Assembly: GCF_009687865.1 (NCBI RefSeq)
Contig: NZ_BLAE01000006.1
Coordinates: 124,001-188,000, forward strand
From: Acrocarpospora macrocephala
GTDB taxonomy: Bacteria > Actinomycetota > Actinomycetes > Streptosporangiales > Streptosporangiaceae
Reading direction: 5' to 3'
Length of the DNA stretch: 64,000 bases
Under the pieces are notes generated by a model that searched no databases, was not told the DNA's origin, and saw only the letters and a program-made list of their open reading frames with translations. The translations under genes and the position numbers were made by a program. How positions within the stretch are numbered: position 1 is the stretch's first letter; the number at the start of each line of letters is the position of its first letter. Positions 37,383 to 45,725 of the stretch are shown piece by piece.

Positions 37383-38434
37383 AGGACCGGCTCGGTCGGC
37401 TGGTACTGGCCGGCGCGCAGCTGGTCGAGGAACTGCTGCAGCTGCGCCTCGCTGGCCTCCCGGTGGCCTACGCCCACCGCCGCCCGGAACACGGTGGTCA
37501 GCTCGGCGGTGACACCTCCGGCGGTCTCCCAGTCGGCGACGATCAGGGCCAGGAGGCGTTCGGCCTCGTCGTCGTCGACAACCTCGGCGTCCACCGGCTC
37601 CTCGGCAGCCTCGGCGGGCGGGTTCTCCAGGTGGTCGATCACCCGTCCGGCCTCGGCCTTCGTCAGCTCGTTACGGCTGGCGACCTCGCGGCCGATCACG
37701 TCGGCGACGAACGCGAGCGCGGTGTCGCGGTCGGTGATGCCGCGCTCCCTCATGAGGGCGCCCATCTTCTTCTGCTGCGGACCGGTGATCTTCTCCTCGA
37801 TGTCCTCCGGCACCGGCGGCGGCTCGGCCGGGGCGACGGCTTCGCGGACCGTCTGGCCGGGCCGGTTCTCCCGCGCCACCGCGGTCGTCACCACCACGGA
37901 CCCGTCCGAGTTGACCTCGGCGCCCAACTCCTCCGGGGTGTAGCCGACGCCGGACAGCTCCTCCTCGCACGCCTCCCGCGCGACTTCGGAGATGGCGCGG
38001 GCCTTGAGCATGGCTTCGGGGTAGGACTTCCACACCTGCTTGCCGGTCAGCCCGGCGGCTTGCGCCCGGGCGAGCGTCCACGTGGCGCGGAACTCGAACT
38101 CGGGGTCGTCCTTGCGGATGACCGTGGCGACGGCGGCCAGGACGCGGCCCGCCTGGTCGCGCTCCACCCACACCCGCAGCCGGTGCCCGGCCCGCCGCAC
38201 CAGTGCGGAGATGAGGCCGGAGGACGCCGACGGGCGGCCTTCAATAATGTGTACGCCGGTGATGGCTGCGATCGGCTCGATGCCGAGCGACCGCCCGAAC
38301 TCGATGGCGTACAGGACGTTCTCCGGCTTGCCCTGGTACTGCTTGGGTAGCAGGTTGGAGACCGCGAGGGCGCGGGAGTATTCGATCCGCTCGGGCAGGG
38401 AGTCCTGCCGGACGGCGATGGTGTCGATGGTCAT
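37379..38434 (-). CDS. RecT-like single-strand annealing protein
   Basis: 351 residues. YAIEFGRSLGIEPIAAITGV, HIIEGRPSASSGLISALVRR, AGHRLRVWV (about 42-90) is the core of RecT-family annealases, followed by WTLARAQAAGLTGKQVWKSY and MLKARAISEVAREAC. The C-terminal third is acidic and less conserved. With the YqaJ exonuclease two genes upstream it forms a phage homologous recombination pair. Confidence 0.85.
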   Translation of the reverse strand: MTIDTIAVRQDSLPERIEYSRALAVSNLLPKQYQGKPENVLYAIEFGRSLGIEPIAAITGVHIIEGRPSASSGLISALVRRAGHRLRVWVERDQAGRVLAAVATVIRKDDPEFEFRATWTLARAQAAGLTGKQVWKSYPEAMLKARAISEVAREACEEELSGVGYTPEELGAEVNSDGSVVVTTAVARENRPGQTVREAVAPAEPPPVPEDIEEKITGPQQKKMGALMRERGITDRDTALAFVADVIGREVASRNELTKAEAGRVIDHLENPPAEAAEEPVDAEVVDDDEAERLLALIVADWETAGGVTAELTTVFRAAVGVGHREASEAQLQQFLDQLRAGQYQPTEPVL

Positions 38435-38847
38435 CGGGACCTCTTCTTGGTCAGGTAGCGCTTGCGGTCGTAGGCCTTGCGGCAGGTCTTGCAGTAGCGG
38501 CGACCATCGGCGCCGCTGGCGGGCAGTTCGTGGCCGTGCGGGCAGTGGGTGCGGGCCTGTCCAGCGCGCCGGTTGTTCTCCTCCTGCGTGACCGCTTCCA
38601 GGTGGGCGGGATTCACGCAGGGGCGGTTACGGCACAGGTGGTCGAGGTGCAGGCCCTCGGGGATCGGACCGACGAGGAGTTCGTACGCCACGCGGTGCAC
38701 GCGGAGCGTCGGGGCTCCACGGCCGCCCTCGCCGATGACTCCGTAGCCGTTTGTCTTCGGCCCGGACCAGACCCAGCACTCGGCTTCGCCGCCGCGCTGG
38801 ACCTTCTCCCATAGCCGCTCAGCCAGCGGCCTTCTCTCCAGCGTCAT
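38431..38847 (-). CDS. HNH endonuclease inserted in the recombination operon
   Basis: 138 residues from ATG 38847. GLHLDHLCRNRPCVNPAHLE (about 67-86) is the HNH core (H-D-H, then N, then H), with a preceding RVHRVAYELLVGPIP and a C-terminal HCPHGHELP zinc knuckle, RRYCKTCRKAYDRKRYL. Free-standing HNH genes of this type often behave as homing elements. It sits between the YqaJ exonuclease and RecT-like genes. Confidence 0.85.
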   Translation of the reverse strand: MTLERRPLAERLWEKVQRGGEAECWVWSGPKTNGYGVIGEGGRGAPTLRVHRVAYELLVGPIPEGLHLDHLCRNRPCVNPAHLEAVTQEENNRRAGQARTHCPHGHELPASGADGRRYCKTCRKAYDRKRYLTKKRSR

Positions 38848-39803
38848 ACGGCGACTCCGATGAGTTCGGCAGGGTCGGGGAGGTTGCGTCCGGCCACCAG
38901 GAACGGCGCTCCGCCGTTGCGGGTCTGCCGGGTGGCGAGGGTGTGCTTGCGCCAGCGGGCGCGGCGGGCCTTGCCCATGGCGTTGAGCAGGCGGGTGCGG
39001 GCGGCCTGGTCGGCCGCGGCGGCTTGCTCGGCGTCGGCGAGCGCGGTGAGGAACTCGGCCGCTTGGTTGTCGTCGAGGTCGAGGTCGAGCTTGGGTTCGA
39101 TGTCGGGGTGGACTCGGCGCACGGCCTCGTAGGTGGCGACGTGCGCGTCCAGCTCCGGCATCTCGCCCCACAGCAGCGAGTCGAGGAACTCGACCGCGGC
39201 CTCCCGCATCACCTGGGCGTCGGCGGGGTCGTAGTCGACGACGTACTCCCGGAACTCCAGGCGGCCGGTGAGGACGGCGAAGTGGGCGCGGGGCAGGCCG
39301 AGGACGTCCATGTACCACTGGGCCTGGCACCTGTAATAGAGGGGCACCTGGTCGGTTCCGGGTTCGCCCCAGCCGCTGCCGTCGGCGTCGGTTTTGATCT
39401 CCAGGAGGGCGCCGACTTCGATGTCGTACCAGCCGACCGGCCAGCCGCCTTCGGGCCGGTGGTGGCGGATGAGCCGGTCGGGGTTGGCGAGTTGCCAGTC
39501 CCGCTCTTGATGCGTCCAGGTGCCGGTCTCCCACACGTGCCAGTCGGGGTGCTGGTCGGCGAACCAGTTGGCGATGGACGGCTCCAGGTAGTGGCCGCGC
39601 GCCTGCTCGTTCGTCTCCGGCTCGGGGGTGACGATGCCGGCCATCTGGCACCACAGGCTGTACGGCGACTCCCAGGGGGAGAGGCTGAGGACGGCGGCGA
39701 TGCTGGACCCGCCGAGCCGGGCGGCGCGGGCGGCGTGCCACTCCGGCGAACCGTTGGGCCAGGTGCCGAGGTAGCGGCCGGTGGGCGTGTAGAGGCCTTC
39801 CAT
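38844..39803 (-). CDS. YqaJ-type recombination exonuclease
   Basis: 319 residues. PEWHAARAARLGGSSIAAVL, SLSPWESPYSLWCQMAG (about 22-58), then NEQARGHYLEPSIANWF (about 68-84), NPDRLI (about 111) and GALLEIKTDADGSGW (about 134-148) contain the conserved G-S-S, E, D and E-x-K catalytic residues of lambda exonuclease/YqaJ. It degrades 5-prime strands to feed the RecT-like annealase. Confidence 0.9.
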   Translation of the reverse strand: MEGLYTPTGRYLGTWPNGSPEWHAARAARLGGSSIAAVLSLSPWESPYSLWCQMAGIVTPEPETNEQARGHYLEPSIANWFADQHPDWHVWETGTWTHQERDWQLANPDRLIRHHRPEGGWPVGWYDIEVGALLEIKTDADGSGWGEPGTDQVPLYYRCQAQWYMDVLGLPRAHFAVLTGRLEFREYVVDYDPADAQVMREAAVEFLDSLLWGEMPELDAHVATYEAVRRVHPDIEPKLDLDLDDNQAAEFLTALADAEQAAAADQAARTRLLNAMGKARRARWRKHTLATRQTRNGGAPFLVAGRNLPDPAELIGVAV

Positions 39804-40138
39804 CAGCCACGCGCCCGGCTGATCAGGTCGACGATCACAGCGGCCCGGGTGTTCCGCTTCTCGGCGTACCGCTCGTCGGTCTCCGACGCCGGGAACTCCT
39901 CGTCGAGCCGCTTCTCCAGGTGGGCCTGGAGTTCGGGCAGCGTGCACGCGGTCAGGTCGTCGAGGCCGGTGTCCTCGAACGGGGACGGGCAGGAGCAGCC
40001 GGTGTCTTCGCCGTAGAGGAGCTGGCCGTCCTGGTTGCGCCAGATGACGGTGTAGTCGAACTGGTAGCAGCCGTCGGACCAGTCGATTTCGCCGATGGTG
40101 GTGAGCCCGTAGTTTTCGGGGCTGTAGTAGAGGCTCAT
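39803..40138 (-). CDS. Acidic aromatic phage protein (111 aa)
   Basis: 111 residues from ATG 40138, MSLYYSPENYGLTTIGEIDW, with YQFDYTVIWRNQDGQLLYGE, a CSCPSPFED motif and DDLTACTLPELQAHLEKR. Strand-rich first half and helical second half. Function unknown; a CSCP motif may bind metal. Confidence 0.6.
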   Translation of the reverse strand: MSLYYSPENYGLTTIGEIDWSDGCYQFDYTVIWRNQDGQLLYGEDTGCSCPSPFEDTGLDDLTACTLPELQAHLEKRLDEEFPASETDERYAEKRNTRAAVIVDLISRARG

Positions 40139-40239
40139 TCGTCGTCGTCCTGGTCGTCGTCGTTGAGGTGGTCGAGGGCGTCGTCGGCCCATTCGCGGTA
40201 GCGGTCGTCCTCGATGTCGGGGTCGGCGTGCCAGCTCAT
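40135..40239 (-). CDS. 34-residue acidic peptide
   Basis: Reads MSWHADPDIEDDRYREWADD, then ALDHLNDDDQDDDE. Very acidic (over one third Asp/Glu). Four-base overlaps with both neighbours support translation. Small acidic phage proteins can mimic DNA; that is only a possibility here. Confidence 0.5.
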   Translation of the reverse strand: MSWHADPDIEDDRYREWADDALDHLNDDDQDDDE

Positions 40240-40388
40240 CGGCCCGCCTCCAGCGCTTCGTTGATCTGCTCGTGCCATGCCGCGTGCGCGTACGTGTTGA
40301 CGGCCAGGACGAGGGCGCAGCATTCGGCGCACTGCCTGATGTCGTCGGGCCAGTCGGATTGGCCGATGTCGTAGAAGCGGATGGCCAT
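40236..40388 (-). CDS. 50-residue Cys-containing phage peptide
   Basis: Reads MAIRFYDIGQSDWPDDIRQC, then AECCALVLAVNTYAHAAWHE. The C-x2-CC and two His residues form a possible zinc knuckle. Coupled on both sides by overlaps. Function unknown. Confidence 0.5.
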   Translation of the reverse strand: MAIRFYDIGQSDWPDDIRQCAECCALVLAVNTYAHAAWHEQINEALEAGR

Positions 40389-41008
40389 CACGCGCCTCCG
40401 GCCAGGCGGATCGCCGTGGTGGCCGGGACGGTGACCGAGGACGCCGGGTAGAGCGCCCGGAGGTCCTGCCAGCGGACGTGGACGATGTCGTCGCCCTCGT
40501 CGCGGTTGGCGTGGACGATCCGGATGGGCTGGTCGCGGTGGACGCCGGGGATGATGACGCGGGCGTCGTTCATGCCGGGCAGGTCGGCGGCCGTCAGTTG
40601 CTGCTCCGGCTCGGCGGGCTGCTCGCGGTAGGCCAGGACCAGCGGGCCGTGCGCGCGGTTGACGCCCTGCAAGCTGTAGTCGCTGCCCCGGGCCCGCTTG
40701 CGGGTGCTCTCGGGCCGGAGCTCGATGTACGGGGTGTCGCTGGCGTCGTCGGTTTCGACGAGCTGGGCGAACCACAGGCCGCCGTCCCGGTCCCGCCACA
40801 GGTCGCCCTCTTGTGCGTCGCCGTCGGCGGGCAGGACCCGCTCGACCGTGAGTTCCGGGTGGGCGAGGTCGAGCTGCGTGAGGTAGTCGTCGGCGTCCTG
40901 GCCGGGGATGTGGACGGTCACGTAGGTGGGCAGCCGGTCGTGGAGGTCCTCGACCTTGACGTTGAAGGTGACTCGGAGGGTTTCGCCGCGCTGGTAGTTG
41001 TGGCTCAT
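40388..41008 (-). CDS. Phage protein of unknown function (206 aa)
   Basis: 206 residues, MSHNYQRGETLRVTFNVKVE, strand-rich, with PTYVTVHIPGQDADDYLTQL, DLWRDRDGGLWFAQLVETDD and IIPGVHRDQPIRIVHANRDE. Looks like two beta domains. No known motif. Confidence 0.6.
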   Translation of the reverse strand: MSHNYQRGETLRVTFNVKVEDLHDRLPTYVTVHIPGQDADDYLTQLDLAHPELTVERVLPADGDAQEGDLWRDRDGGLWFAQLVETDDASDTPYIELRPESTRKRARGSDYSLQGVNRAHGPLVLAYREQPAEPEQQLTAADLPGMNDARVIIPGVHRDQPIRIVHANRDEGDDIVHVRWQDLRALYPASSVTVPATTAIRLAGGA

Positions 41009-41367
41009 CGCGAGCCTCCTTCGCTGGGCTCGCTGGTGGTGGGTCGTGGGATGGCGGGAGAGCAAGCCCGGCAGCTGCTCGTGAAGCCGCCACGCGCCTT
41101 CAGGTCGGTCGGGCACGTGCACTCGGGTCCGCTGTCTTCGCCGGGGAACGGGTAGCCGTCCATCTCGGCGGCGGGCAGCTCGCCGACGCTGATCCGGCAC
41201 GCGGTCTCGGCGGCGCTGATCAGCGGCAGCGGGTCCTCCTCGGACCGCAGCGCGTACAGGGCGGCCTCAAGCAGCCGTTCGGTCCGGACGTTCCAGTCGG
41301 GCTCGGCGCCGGTGAGCTTCGTCTTGTGGCGGTCGCAGGGGTCGGCGACAGGGCAGCAGAGCGGCAT
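41005..41367 (-). CDS. Cys-rich phage protein (120 aa)
   Basis: 120 residues, MPLCCPVADPCDRHKTKLTG, with C-terminal PECTCPTDLKARGGFTSSCR, ACSP. Helical centre (ERLLEAALYALRSEEDPLPL). A GTG at 41370 is an alternative start. Function unknown. Confidence 0.55.
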   Translation of the reverse strand: MPLCCPVADPCDRHKTKLTGAEPDWNVRTERLLEAALYALRSEEDPLPLISAAETACRISVGELPAAEMDGYPFPGEDSGPECTCPTDLKARGGFTSSCRACSPAIPRPTTSEPSEGGSR

Positions 41368-41813
41368 CACGCACCACCCCCGGCGGCGCGCTCGTCCAGC
41401 ACCTGCGCCATCGCGGCCAGCTGGGCGGCGATCTCGCGGGCGGTGGTCGCGCCCATGGTCCATTCGTCCGCGCCGTCGGGGAACAGGACGATCTCCGGCC
41501 CGCGCAGGGCCAGCAGGTCGCCGCCGTCCGTCCAGGGAAGGCCGAGTTCGGCGGGCTCCGGGAGGACGATCACGCCGTCCGGCAGGGCGGCGCGGGCGCG
41601 CTGGAGCCAGGAGCAGATCACCGCGACCGTGGAGCCGTCCTGGCCCGCGAGTGCGGCGACGATCCGCCGGTCGTAGCTGCCGAGCTCGATCCCGGCCAAG
41701 GCCTCGCTCAGGGCGGCCCTGTTGGCGTCGCTCTGCCGCTCGCGGCCGACGGGGCGGATCGCGTCGTACGGCTCGTCGCCGATCGGCCCCGGGGGGATGC
41801 TGATGTCAGCCAC
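41367..41813 (-). CDS. Phage protein of unknown function (148 aa)
   Basis: 148 residues, MADISIPPGPIGDEPYDAIR, with a helical middle (YDRRIVAALAGQDGSTVAVI, CSWLQRARAALPDG) and a C-terminal helix (TAREIAAQLAAMAQVLDERA). Four-base overlap above and eight-base overlap with the tandem pair below. Function unknown. Confidence 0.55.
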   Translation of the reverse strand: MADISIPPGPIGDEPYDAIRPVGRERQSDANRAALSEALAGIELGSYDRRIVAALAGQDGSTVAVICSWLQRARAALPDGVIVLPEPAELGLPWTDGGDLLALRGPEIVLFPDGADEWTMGATTAREIAAQLAAMAQVLDERAAGGGA

Positions 41814-42411
41814 GGTCGGCCTCCCTCTTCGCGGCGCGGAAGGCGGCCCGCGCCCGATCGGCGCAGTCGCGGCAGTCGCAGTACTGGTCGTGAGGCTCGT
41901 CGGGCTCGTCGGCCGTCACCTCAGCGGCGTGACGGTCCAGCACCCGCTGGATGTCGGTCATCGGCACGGGCCTGATGTCGTGGCCGCACTCGCCGCAGTA
42001 GGTCGGGTGGTGTAGCACCGGCAGCGGCCCCGCCGTACGGCGCGCCTCCACCGCCTCGGTCAGCGCGGGCGGGATCACCCACTCGGTGACCTCGTGCTGC
42101 ACGCCCTGCGAGTCCCGGTAGGCGGCGTTGATTCGCTTCTCGCAGACTTCGCGAGGCTTCAGGCAGATCTCGACGCGGAGCCCGTGAACACGTCCGTCGA
42201 TCTTCAGGAAGTTGCTCTCGATGACGGGCTTGGCCGGTTCGTTCATAGCGGCGATGAGCGCCAGTGCCGACGTGGTCGCAGTGTCGCCGTCCAGGTAGAT
42301 CGACATCGGCACGGCGCGGCCGTCGAACGGCAGGCCCATGTCGGGGTTGGCGTCGAGGAGGTCGGCCAGGCGGCGCAGCCCTGCCGTGAACGCAGCGCGG
42401 TCAGTGCTCAT
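41806..42411 (-). CDS. Phage protein, paralogue of 42401-42838
   Basis: 201 residues from ATG 42411. LRRLADLLDANPDMGLPFDG, SNFLKIDGRVHGLRVEICLK, EWVIPPALTEAVEARR match the same blocks in the next gene (LDRLAALLRAEPGLSKP, GRLAGLPVEMTLWAEGLCE, RWVIPAELVDAVAERN). It adds a C-terminal YCGECGHDIRPVPM zinc ribbon and a CDCRDCADRARAAF tail. Tandem duplication with divergence. Confidence 0.65.
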   Translation of the reverse strand: MSTDRAAFTAGLRRLADLLDANPDMGLPFDGRAVPMSIYLDGDTATTSALALIAAMNEPAKPVIESNFLKIDGRVHGLRVEICLKPREVCEKRINAAYRDSQGVQHEVTEWVIPPALTEAVEARRTAGPLPVLHHPTYCGECGHDIRPVPMTDIQRVLDRHAAEVTADEPDEPHDQYCDCRDCADRARAAFRAAKREADRG

Positions 42412-42838
42412 CGACGCCACCGCCGATCCGGTTACGCTCGGCCACCGCGTCCACCAGCTCAGCGGGGATGACCCACCGGTCCCGCTTCCGCTTCTCGTTC
42501 GGCCGGTGCTCGCACAGCCCCTCGGCCCACAGGGTCATCTCGACAGGCAGCCCCGCGAGACGGCCCCGGATCATCACCTTCGCGTACGGGGTGCCGTTAA
42601 CGACTTCCAGCGCGATGGACGAGTCGGCCAGTTCGCCGATGAGGACCAACGCCTGTGCGATCTGCTCAGCGGCAGGCCGGTGCCGCGACGAGTAGCGGTC
42701 AAACTCGACCCTCACCGAAGGCTTGGAGAGGCCGGGCTCGGCGCGGAGGAGGGCGGCGAGGCGGTCCAGGCCGGTGATCAGCTCCGCCCGCCGCTCGTCG
42801 GAGGTGAGGCTGTACAGGTAGTCCCAGTGGTCAGCCAT
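42401..42838 (-). CDS. Phage protein, paralogue of 41806-42411
   Basis: 145 residues from ATG 42838. The paralogous core spans about residues 20-140 and ends shortly after WVIPAELVDAVAERN. It lacks the zinc ribbon of its neighbour. Shared blocks include the glycine-Arg strand (IRGRLAGLPVEMTLW). Function unknown. Confidence 0.65.
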   Translation of the reverse strand: MADHWDYLYSLTSDERRAELITGLDRLAALLRAEPGLSKPSVRVEFDRYSSRHRPAAEQIAQALVLIGELADSSIALEVVNGTPYAKVMIRGRLAGLPVEMTLWAEGLCEHRPNEKRKRDRWVIPAELVDAVAERNRIGGGVDEH

Positions 42839-43190
42839 CGAGCCCACCCCGCTCCAGCCGCCGCGTCTCCGCGTCGTGCTCGTCACACAGCTGCTGCACG
42901 ACGGCGTGGTCACCGGCGATCTCGGCGAGGAGGCGGCGTACCTCGCGGAGGCTGCGGTTGGCGGCCCAGTCGTCGACGATCTTGGCGGGGTCGCGCTTGA
43001 TGCCGATGCGCAGGTGGGCGACGACCGCCGCCAGCGAGTCGGCGACAGCCACCTCACAAGCGAGGCCAGGAGCCTTGATCGCACCGACGACCCGGGTGAT
43101 CACCTCGGAGAGAGGCACGCCGGGGGCGACGATCGGGAGCACGTGGCAGGCGATCAGGAGGACGCGGCGGACGGTGGGGGACGTGCTCAT
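42831..43190 (-). CDS. Phage protein of unknown function (119 aa)
   Basis: 119 residues. A hydrophobic N-terminal stretch (RVLLIACHVLPIVAPGVPLS) is followed by an acidic-basic helical body (VVAHLRIGIKRDPAKIVDDW, then AVVQQLCDEHDAETRRLERG). Could be a membrane-associated peptide. Overlaps neighbours by four to eight bases. Confidence 0.55.
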   Translation of the reverse strand: MSTSPTVRRVLLIACHVLPIVAPGVPLSEVITRVVGAIKAPGLACEVAVADSLAAVVAHLRIGIKRDPAKIVDDWAANRSLREVRRLLAEIAGDHAVVQQLCDEHDAETRRLERGGLDG

Positions 43191-44134
43191 CGGGCCGACA
43201 CCTCCGCCTCGCGGGCCGCGAACATCTCGTCCAGCCGCACGAGAGCCGCCTGCTGGCGGGGGTGCAGGTGGGAGCGGTCACGCACGGCCGGAACCGTCTG
43301 GTCCCCCAGGTCGGCATCGGCCTCGCGTGCGTCGTCGATCGCCGTCAGCGCCGCGCGCCGTGACCGCTCGATCAGGTCGTCGGCCAGGTCCCGCGCCTCG
43401 CTCACACACGCGTCGTGGTCGCACAGCACGTCCGCCTCAGCGAGGGCGTCGTAGCCACGCTCGGCCAGATCAGCCGCCTCGCTCGCGGTGTGGCCCTGCC
43501 CGACGTGCAGAGCCGCGACCAGTGCGCCCCGGGCGTCAGACGTCGACGAGTTGGTCTGGGCCGCGTACTCGACGAGAGCGTCCACGATCGACTGCGCCTC
43601 GCTCGAGCGGCCCTCCGCCAGAGCGGCCAAGAAGCCCGGCACCGACGGGATGTCGCGGGCCAGCTCCACCAGCGCGGCGTGCTTGGTGACCCCCTCAGCC
43701 AGGCGTCCGCCCTGGCCCTCGGAGATGGAGATGATCCAGTGCTGGCGGTGCGCGCTCGGCCCCTGGATGAGGAGCGCGAAACCGGCCGCCTCGATGGCGT
43801 CCTGCAGGTCGCTCCAGTGCGCGGCGGCGATCAGGTCGAGCGCGGGCTCGACGCCCGGGACCGGGATGGACTGGCCGTGCAGCTCGCCGACCCGCTCCCG
43901 CAGTCCGGCCTCCAAGCGCTGGCGCTCGGCCGCGTCCGTCTCCAGCATGCGCCGACCGGCGTGGTAGCGGACCAGCCGGTCGCGGGTGCACGCGGAGCAC
44001 GTCGTGACGTGCGCCCAGATCTGGGCGGGCGTCGCGGAGGCGATGAGGACGGGCGGGGTGGCCGTGGCCTCCGCGTCAGGAAGAATGGTCATTGGTTCTG
44101 CTCTCTCTGCTTGGCGTGGGGAGGGCGGGGTCAT
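43187..44134 (-). CDS. Helical phage protein of unknown function (315 aa)
   Basis: 315 residues from ATG 44134, which follows GGAG at eight bases; a second ATG at 44092 is possible. Mostly helical with THVTTCSACTRDRLVRYHAG (a CxxC), an aliphatic strand part (FALLIQGPSAHRQHWIISIS) and LDLIAAAHWSDLQDAIEAAG. Function unknown. Confidence 0.6.
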   Translation of the reverse strand: MTPPSPRQAERAEPMTILPDAEATATPPVLIASATPAQIWAHVTTCSACTRDRLVRYHAGRRMLETDAAERQRLEAGLRERVGELHGQSIPVPGVEPALDLIAAAHWSDLQDAIEAAGFALLIQGPSAHRQHWIISISEGQGGRLAEGVTKHAALVELARDIPSVPGFLAALAEGRSSEAQSIVDALVEYAAQTNSSTSDARGALVAALHVGQGHTASEAADLAERGYDALAEADVLCDHDACVSEARDLADDLIERSRRAALTAIDDAREADADLGDQTVPAVRDRSHLHPRQQAALVRLDEMFAAREAEVSAR

Positions 44135-44171
44135 CGCGAGCTCCGGCCCGGCATGGTCGGGGCTCGCGGCA

Positions 44172-45020
44172 TTACGGGGTGAGAAAGAGCGCGTCGTCCG
44201 GGGCCGGCGTGTACTTCGCGGCGTACCAGCGGTCCCAGACCTCTTCGAAGATCGGGAGATCCCGCTGCGTCCACGCGAGCGTCGTCCGCACGCTGCCGTC
44301 AGGGATGTCGGTGGCCCGCAGGCCCGGCTTGTTGCCGTGCTCGGCCTCGTACAGCGAGGCGGCGCGCTTGCCGAACCAGGACTGCTCGGACGAGACGTCC
44401 TTCTTCCGCAGCCCCTTGGACTTCAGGAAGTCGGGCACGTAGAGCGGCATGTCCAGCGGGTCGAGTTCGGGCTGCCCACCCAGGCCGATGGCGACCTGGA
44501 TCCGCATCTTCGCCTTGATCCACTGGTCGTCGAGGTAGCCGAACGCCGCAGCGAGCATCTGCACGCGCGCCTTGGACAGCTCGACCATGTCGACGGCCTG
44601 AGAGCGCTGCTCGCGGGTCGCGACCTCCTCGACGTTCAGGAGGTAGGCGCGGACGTCGGCGGCGACTTGGGACTCGGTGAGGAGTTGGCCAATGTTCAGA
44701 ACAACCCGGCGGGTGAACAGCGTCAGCGCATTGAGGTTTGCTGGCAGAGGGACACCGAGTCCCTCTGTGGAGCGCTTGAACTCGCGGAGGTCGCTACCCC
44801 TCAAGACCACTAGGCCATTCGCCGCGAGCTCGACCCGATTGCGCTGGACGACCTTTCGGATCGTCTCCGCCTCGACCTCGTAATAGGCGGCGACCATCTC
44901 GGTCGTCGTGTGCACGCCGTCGGGGAGAAGGCTGATCGCCTTCACCTTGTCGAGGACGTCCACCCGGTCGGCGAACTGGGCGCGAAGGGACGGGGACTCC
45001 GTCAGTGCGAGCTCGTTCAT
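44172..45020 (-). CDS. Antirepressor-like / HTH phage protein (282 aa)
   Basis: 282 residues from ATG 45020. N-terminal HTH-like region (HTTTEMVAAYYEVEAETIRK, VVQRNRVELAANG; about 37-70), then a conserved RLFTRRVVLNIGQLLTES-type block (about 98-120) and AADVRAYLLNVEEVATREQ. This pattern is shared by a family of phage regulators distantly like Rha/antirepressor proteins, also found in bacterial chromosomes. Adjacent to a repressor switch, so control of lysogeny is plausible. Confidence 0.65.
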   Translation of the reverse strand: MNELALTESPSLRAQFADRVDVLDKVKAISLLPDGVHTTTEMVAAYYEVEAETIRKVVQRNRVELAANGLVVLRGSDLREFKRSTEGLGVPLPANLNALTLFTRRVVLNIGQLLTESQVAADVRAYLLNVEEVATREQRSQAVDMVELSKARVQMLAAAFGYLDDQWIKAKMRIQVAIGLGGQPELDPLDMPLYVPDFLKSKGLRKKDVSSEQSWFGKRAASLYEAEHGNKPGLRATDIPDGSVRTTLAWTQRDLPIFEEVWDRWYAAKYTPAPDDALFLTP

Positions 45021-45298
45021 CGGCCGGCAGCCTTCGCGGCCTTTGTCCTGCGGGCGGCGGAAGCCTTCAGCGACAGCTGGGTCATGTAGGCGCGGTGGTA
45101 GTTCTTGGCGGCCTTGAGGATGTCGGCCTCGCTCTTGACGAGCCCCTCTTCGCGGACCTTCTTCACCCAGTGGGCGAGGCTGACCGGGGACGCGTTGGTG
45201 GCGGGCTGAGTGCGCTCGGCACGGTCGGGTGTGCGCGCCCACGAGATGTCGACGGCGCGGCGACGGACGGCGGAGAGCTCGCTCTGGGGCCGGGCCAT
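45017..45298 (-). CDS. Phage protein of unknown function (93 aa)
   Basis: 93 residues, MARPQSELSAVRRRAVDISW, then WVKKVREEGLVKSEADILKA, a basic helical protein with C-terminal RRTKAAKAAGR. Follows the Cro-like gene with a one-base overlap and precedes the antirepressor-like gene. Possibly DNA-binding. Confidence 0.55.
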   Translation of the reverse strand: MARPQSELSAVRRRAVDISWARTPDRAERTQPATNASPVSLAHWVKKVREEGLVKSEADILKAAKNYHRAYMTQLSLKASAARRTKAAKAAGR

Positions 45299-45549
45299 CA
45301 GGACGACTCCTCGACGACCTCAAAGAGCTCCTCAAACTTCATGTCGGGGCGGGCCAGCAGGACGGCGGCGATGAAGTGCTCGCCCGGCCGCATCTCGCCC
45401 GACTCGATTCGCCCGACCGTCCACCTGCTGACGCCGATCGCCTCGGCGCGGGCCAGGGCCGTCGTCAGACCCTTCTCGTTCATGCGCCGGTCCCACTGGC
45501 TACGGCGGAGCCGGATGGCGGGCCGCGTCGTTGCGGTTGTGGTGTGCAT
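45298..45549 (-). CDS. Cro-like XRE regulator
   Basis: 83 residues. RAEAIGVSRWTVGRIESGEM, RPGEHFIAAVLLARPDM (about 35-70) is an XRE helix-turn-helix in which the second helix lies at ARAEAIGVSRWT. It is divergent from the repressor at 45718 and its ATG lies inside operator copy O1, so repressor binding would block both transcription and translation start. Probably the first gene of the early leftward operon. Confidence 0.75.
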   Translation of the reverse strand: MHTTTATTRPAIRLRRSQWDRRMNEKGLTTALARAEAIGVSRWTVGRIESGEMRPGEHFIAAVLLARPDMKFEELFEVVEESS

Positions 45550-45725
45550 GCACGCACTCTCTCATGGTGGTGTGCATGCACGCAACACCTCCCACCTGAC
45601 TCCTCCGTAACGGAAGCATCACGAGGTGCGCATGTCACGTGCACGCACACTTACCCACCAGGTAGCAACGCCGTCACCTGCGATAGGACCTGTCAACCTG
45701 CGTGTTATGGTGCGTGCGTGCACAC
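45541..45725. promoter_or_regulatory. Divergent promoter with four operator copies
   Basis: GGTGTGCATGCACGCA occurs twice and identically (45541-45556 and 45569-45584). A third relative, GTGCACGCACAC, lies at 45639-45650 and a fourth, GTGCGTGCGTGCACAC, at 45710-45725; the reverse complement of the latter matches the consensus at 14 of 15 positions. The first copy covers the ATG at 45549 and the fourth covers the GTG at 45718. For the repressor TATGGT and six bases precede the GTG, so its transcript is probably leaderless. Confidence 0.75.
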
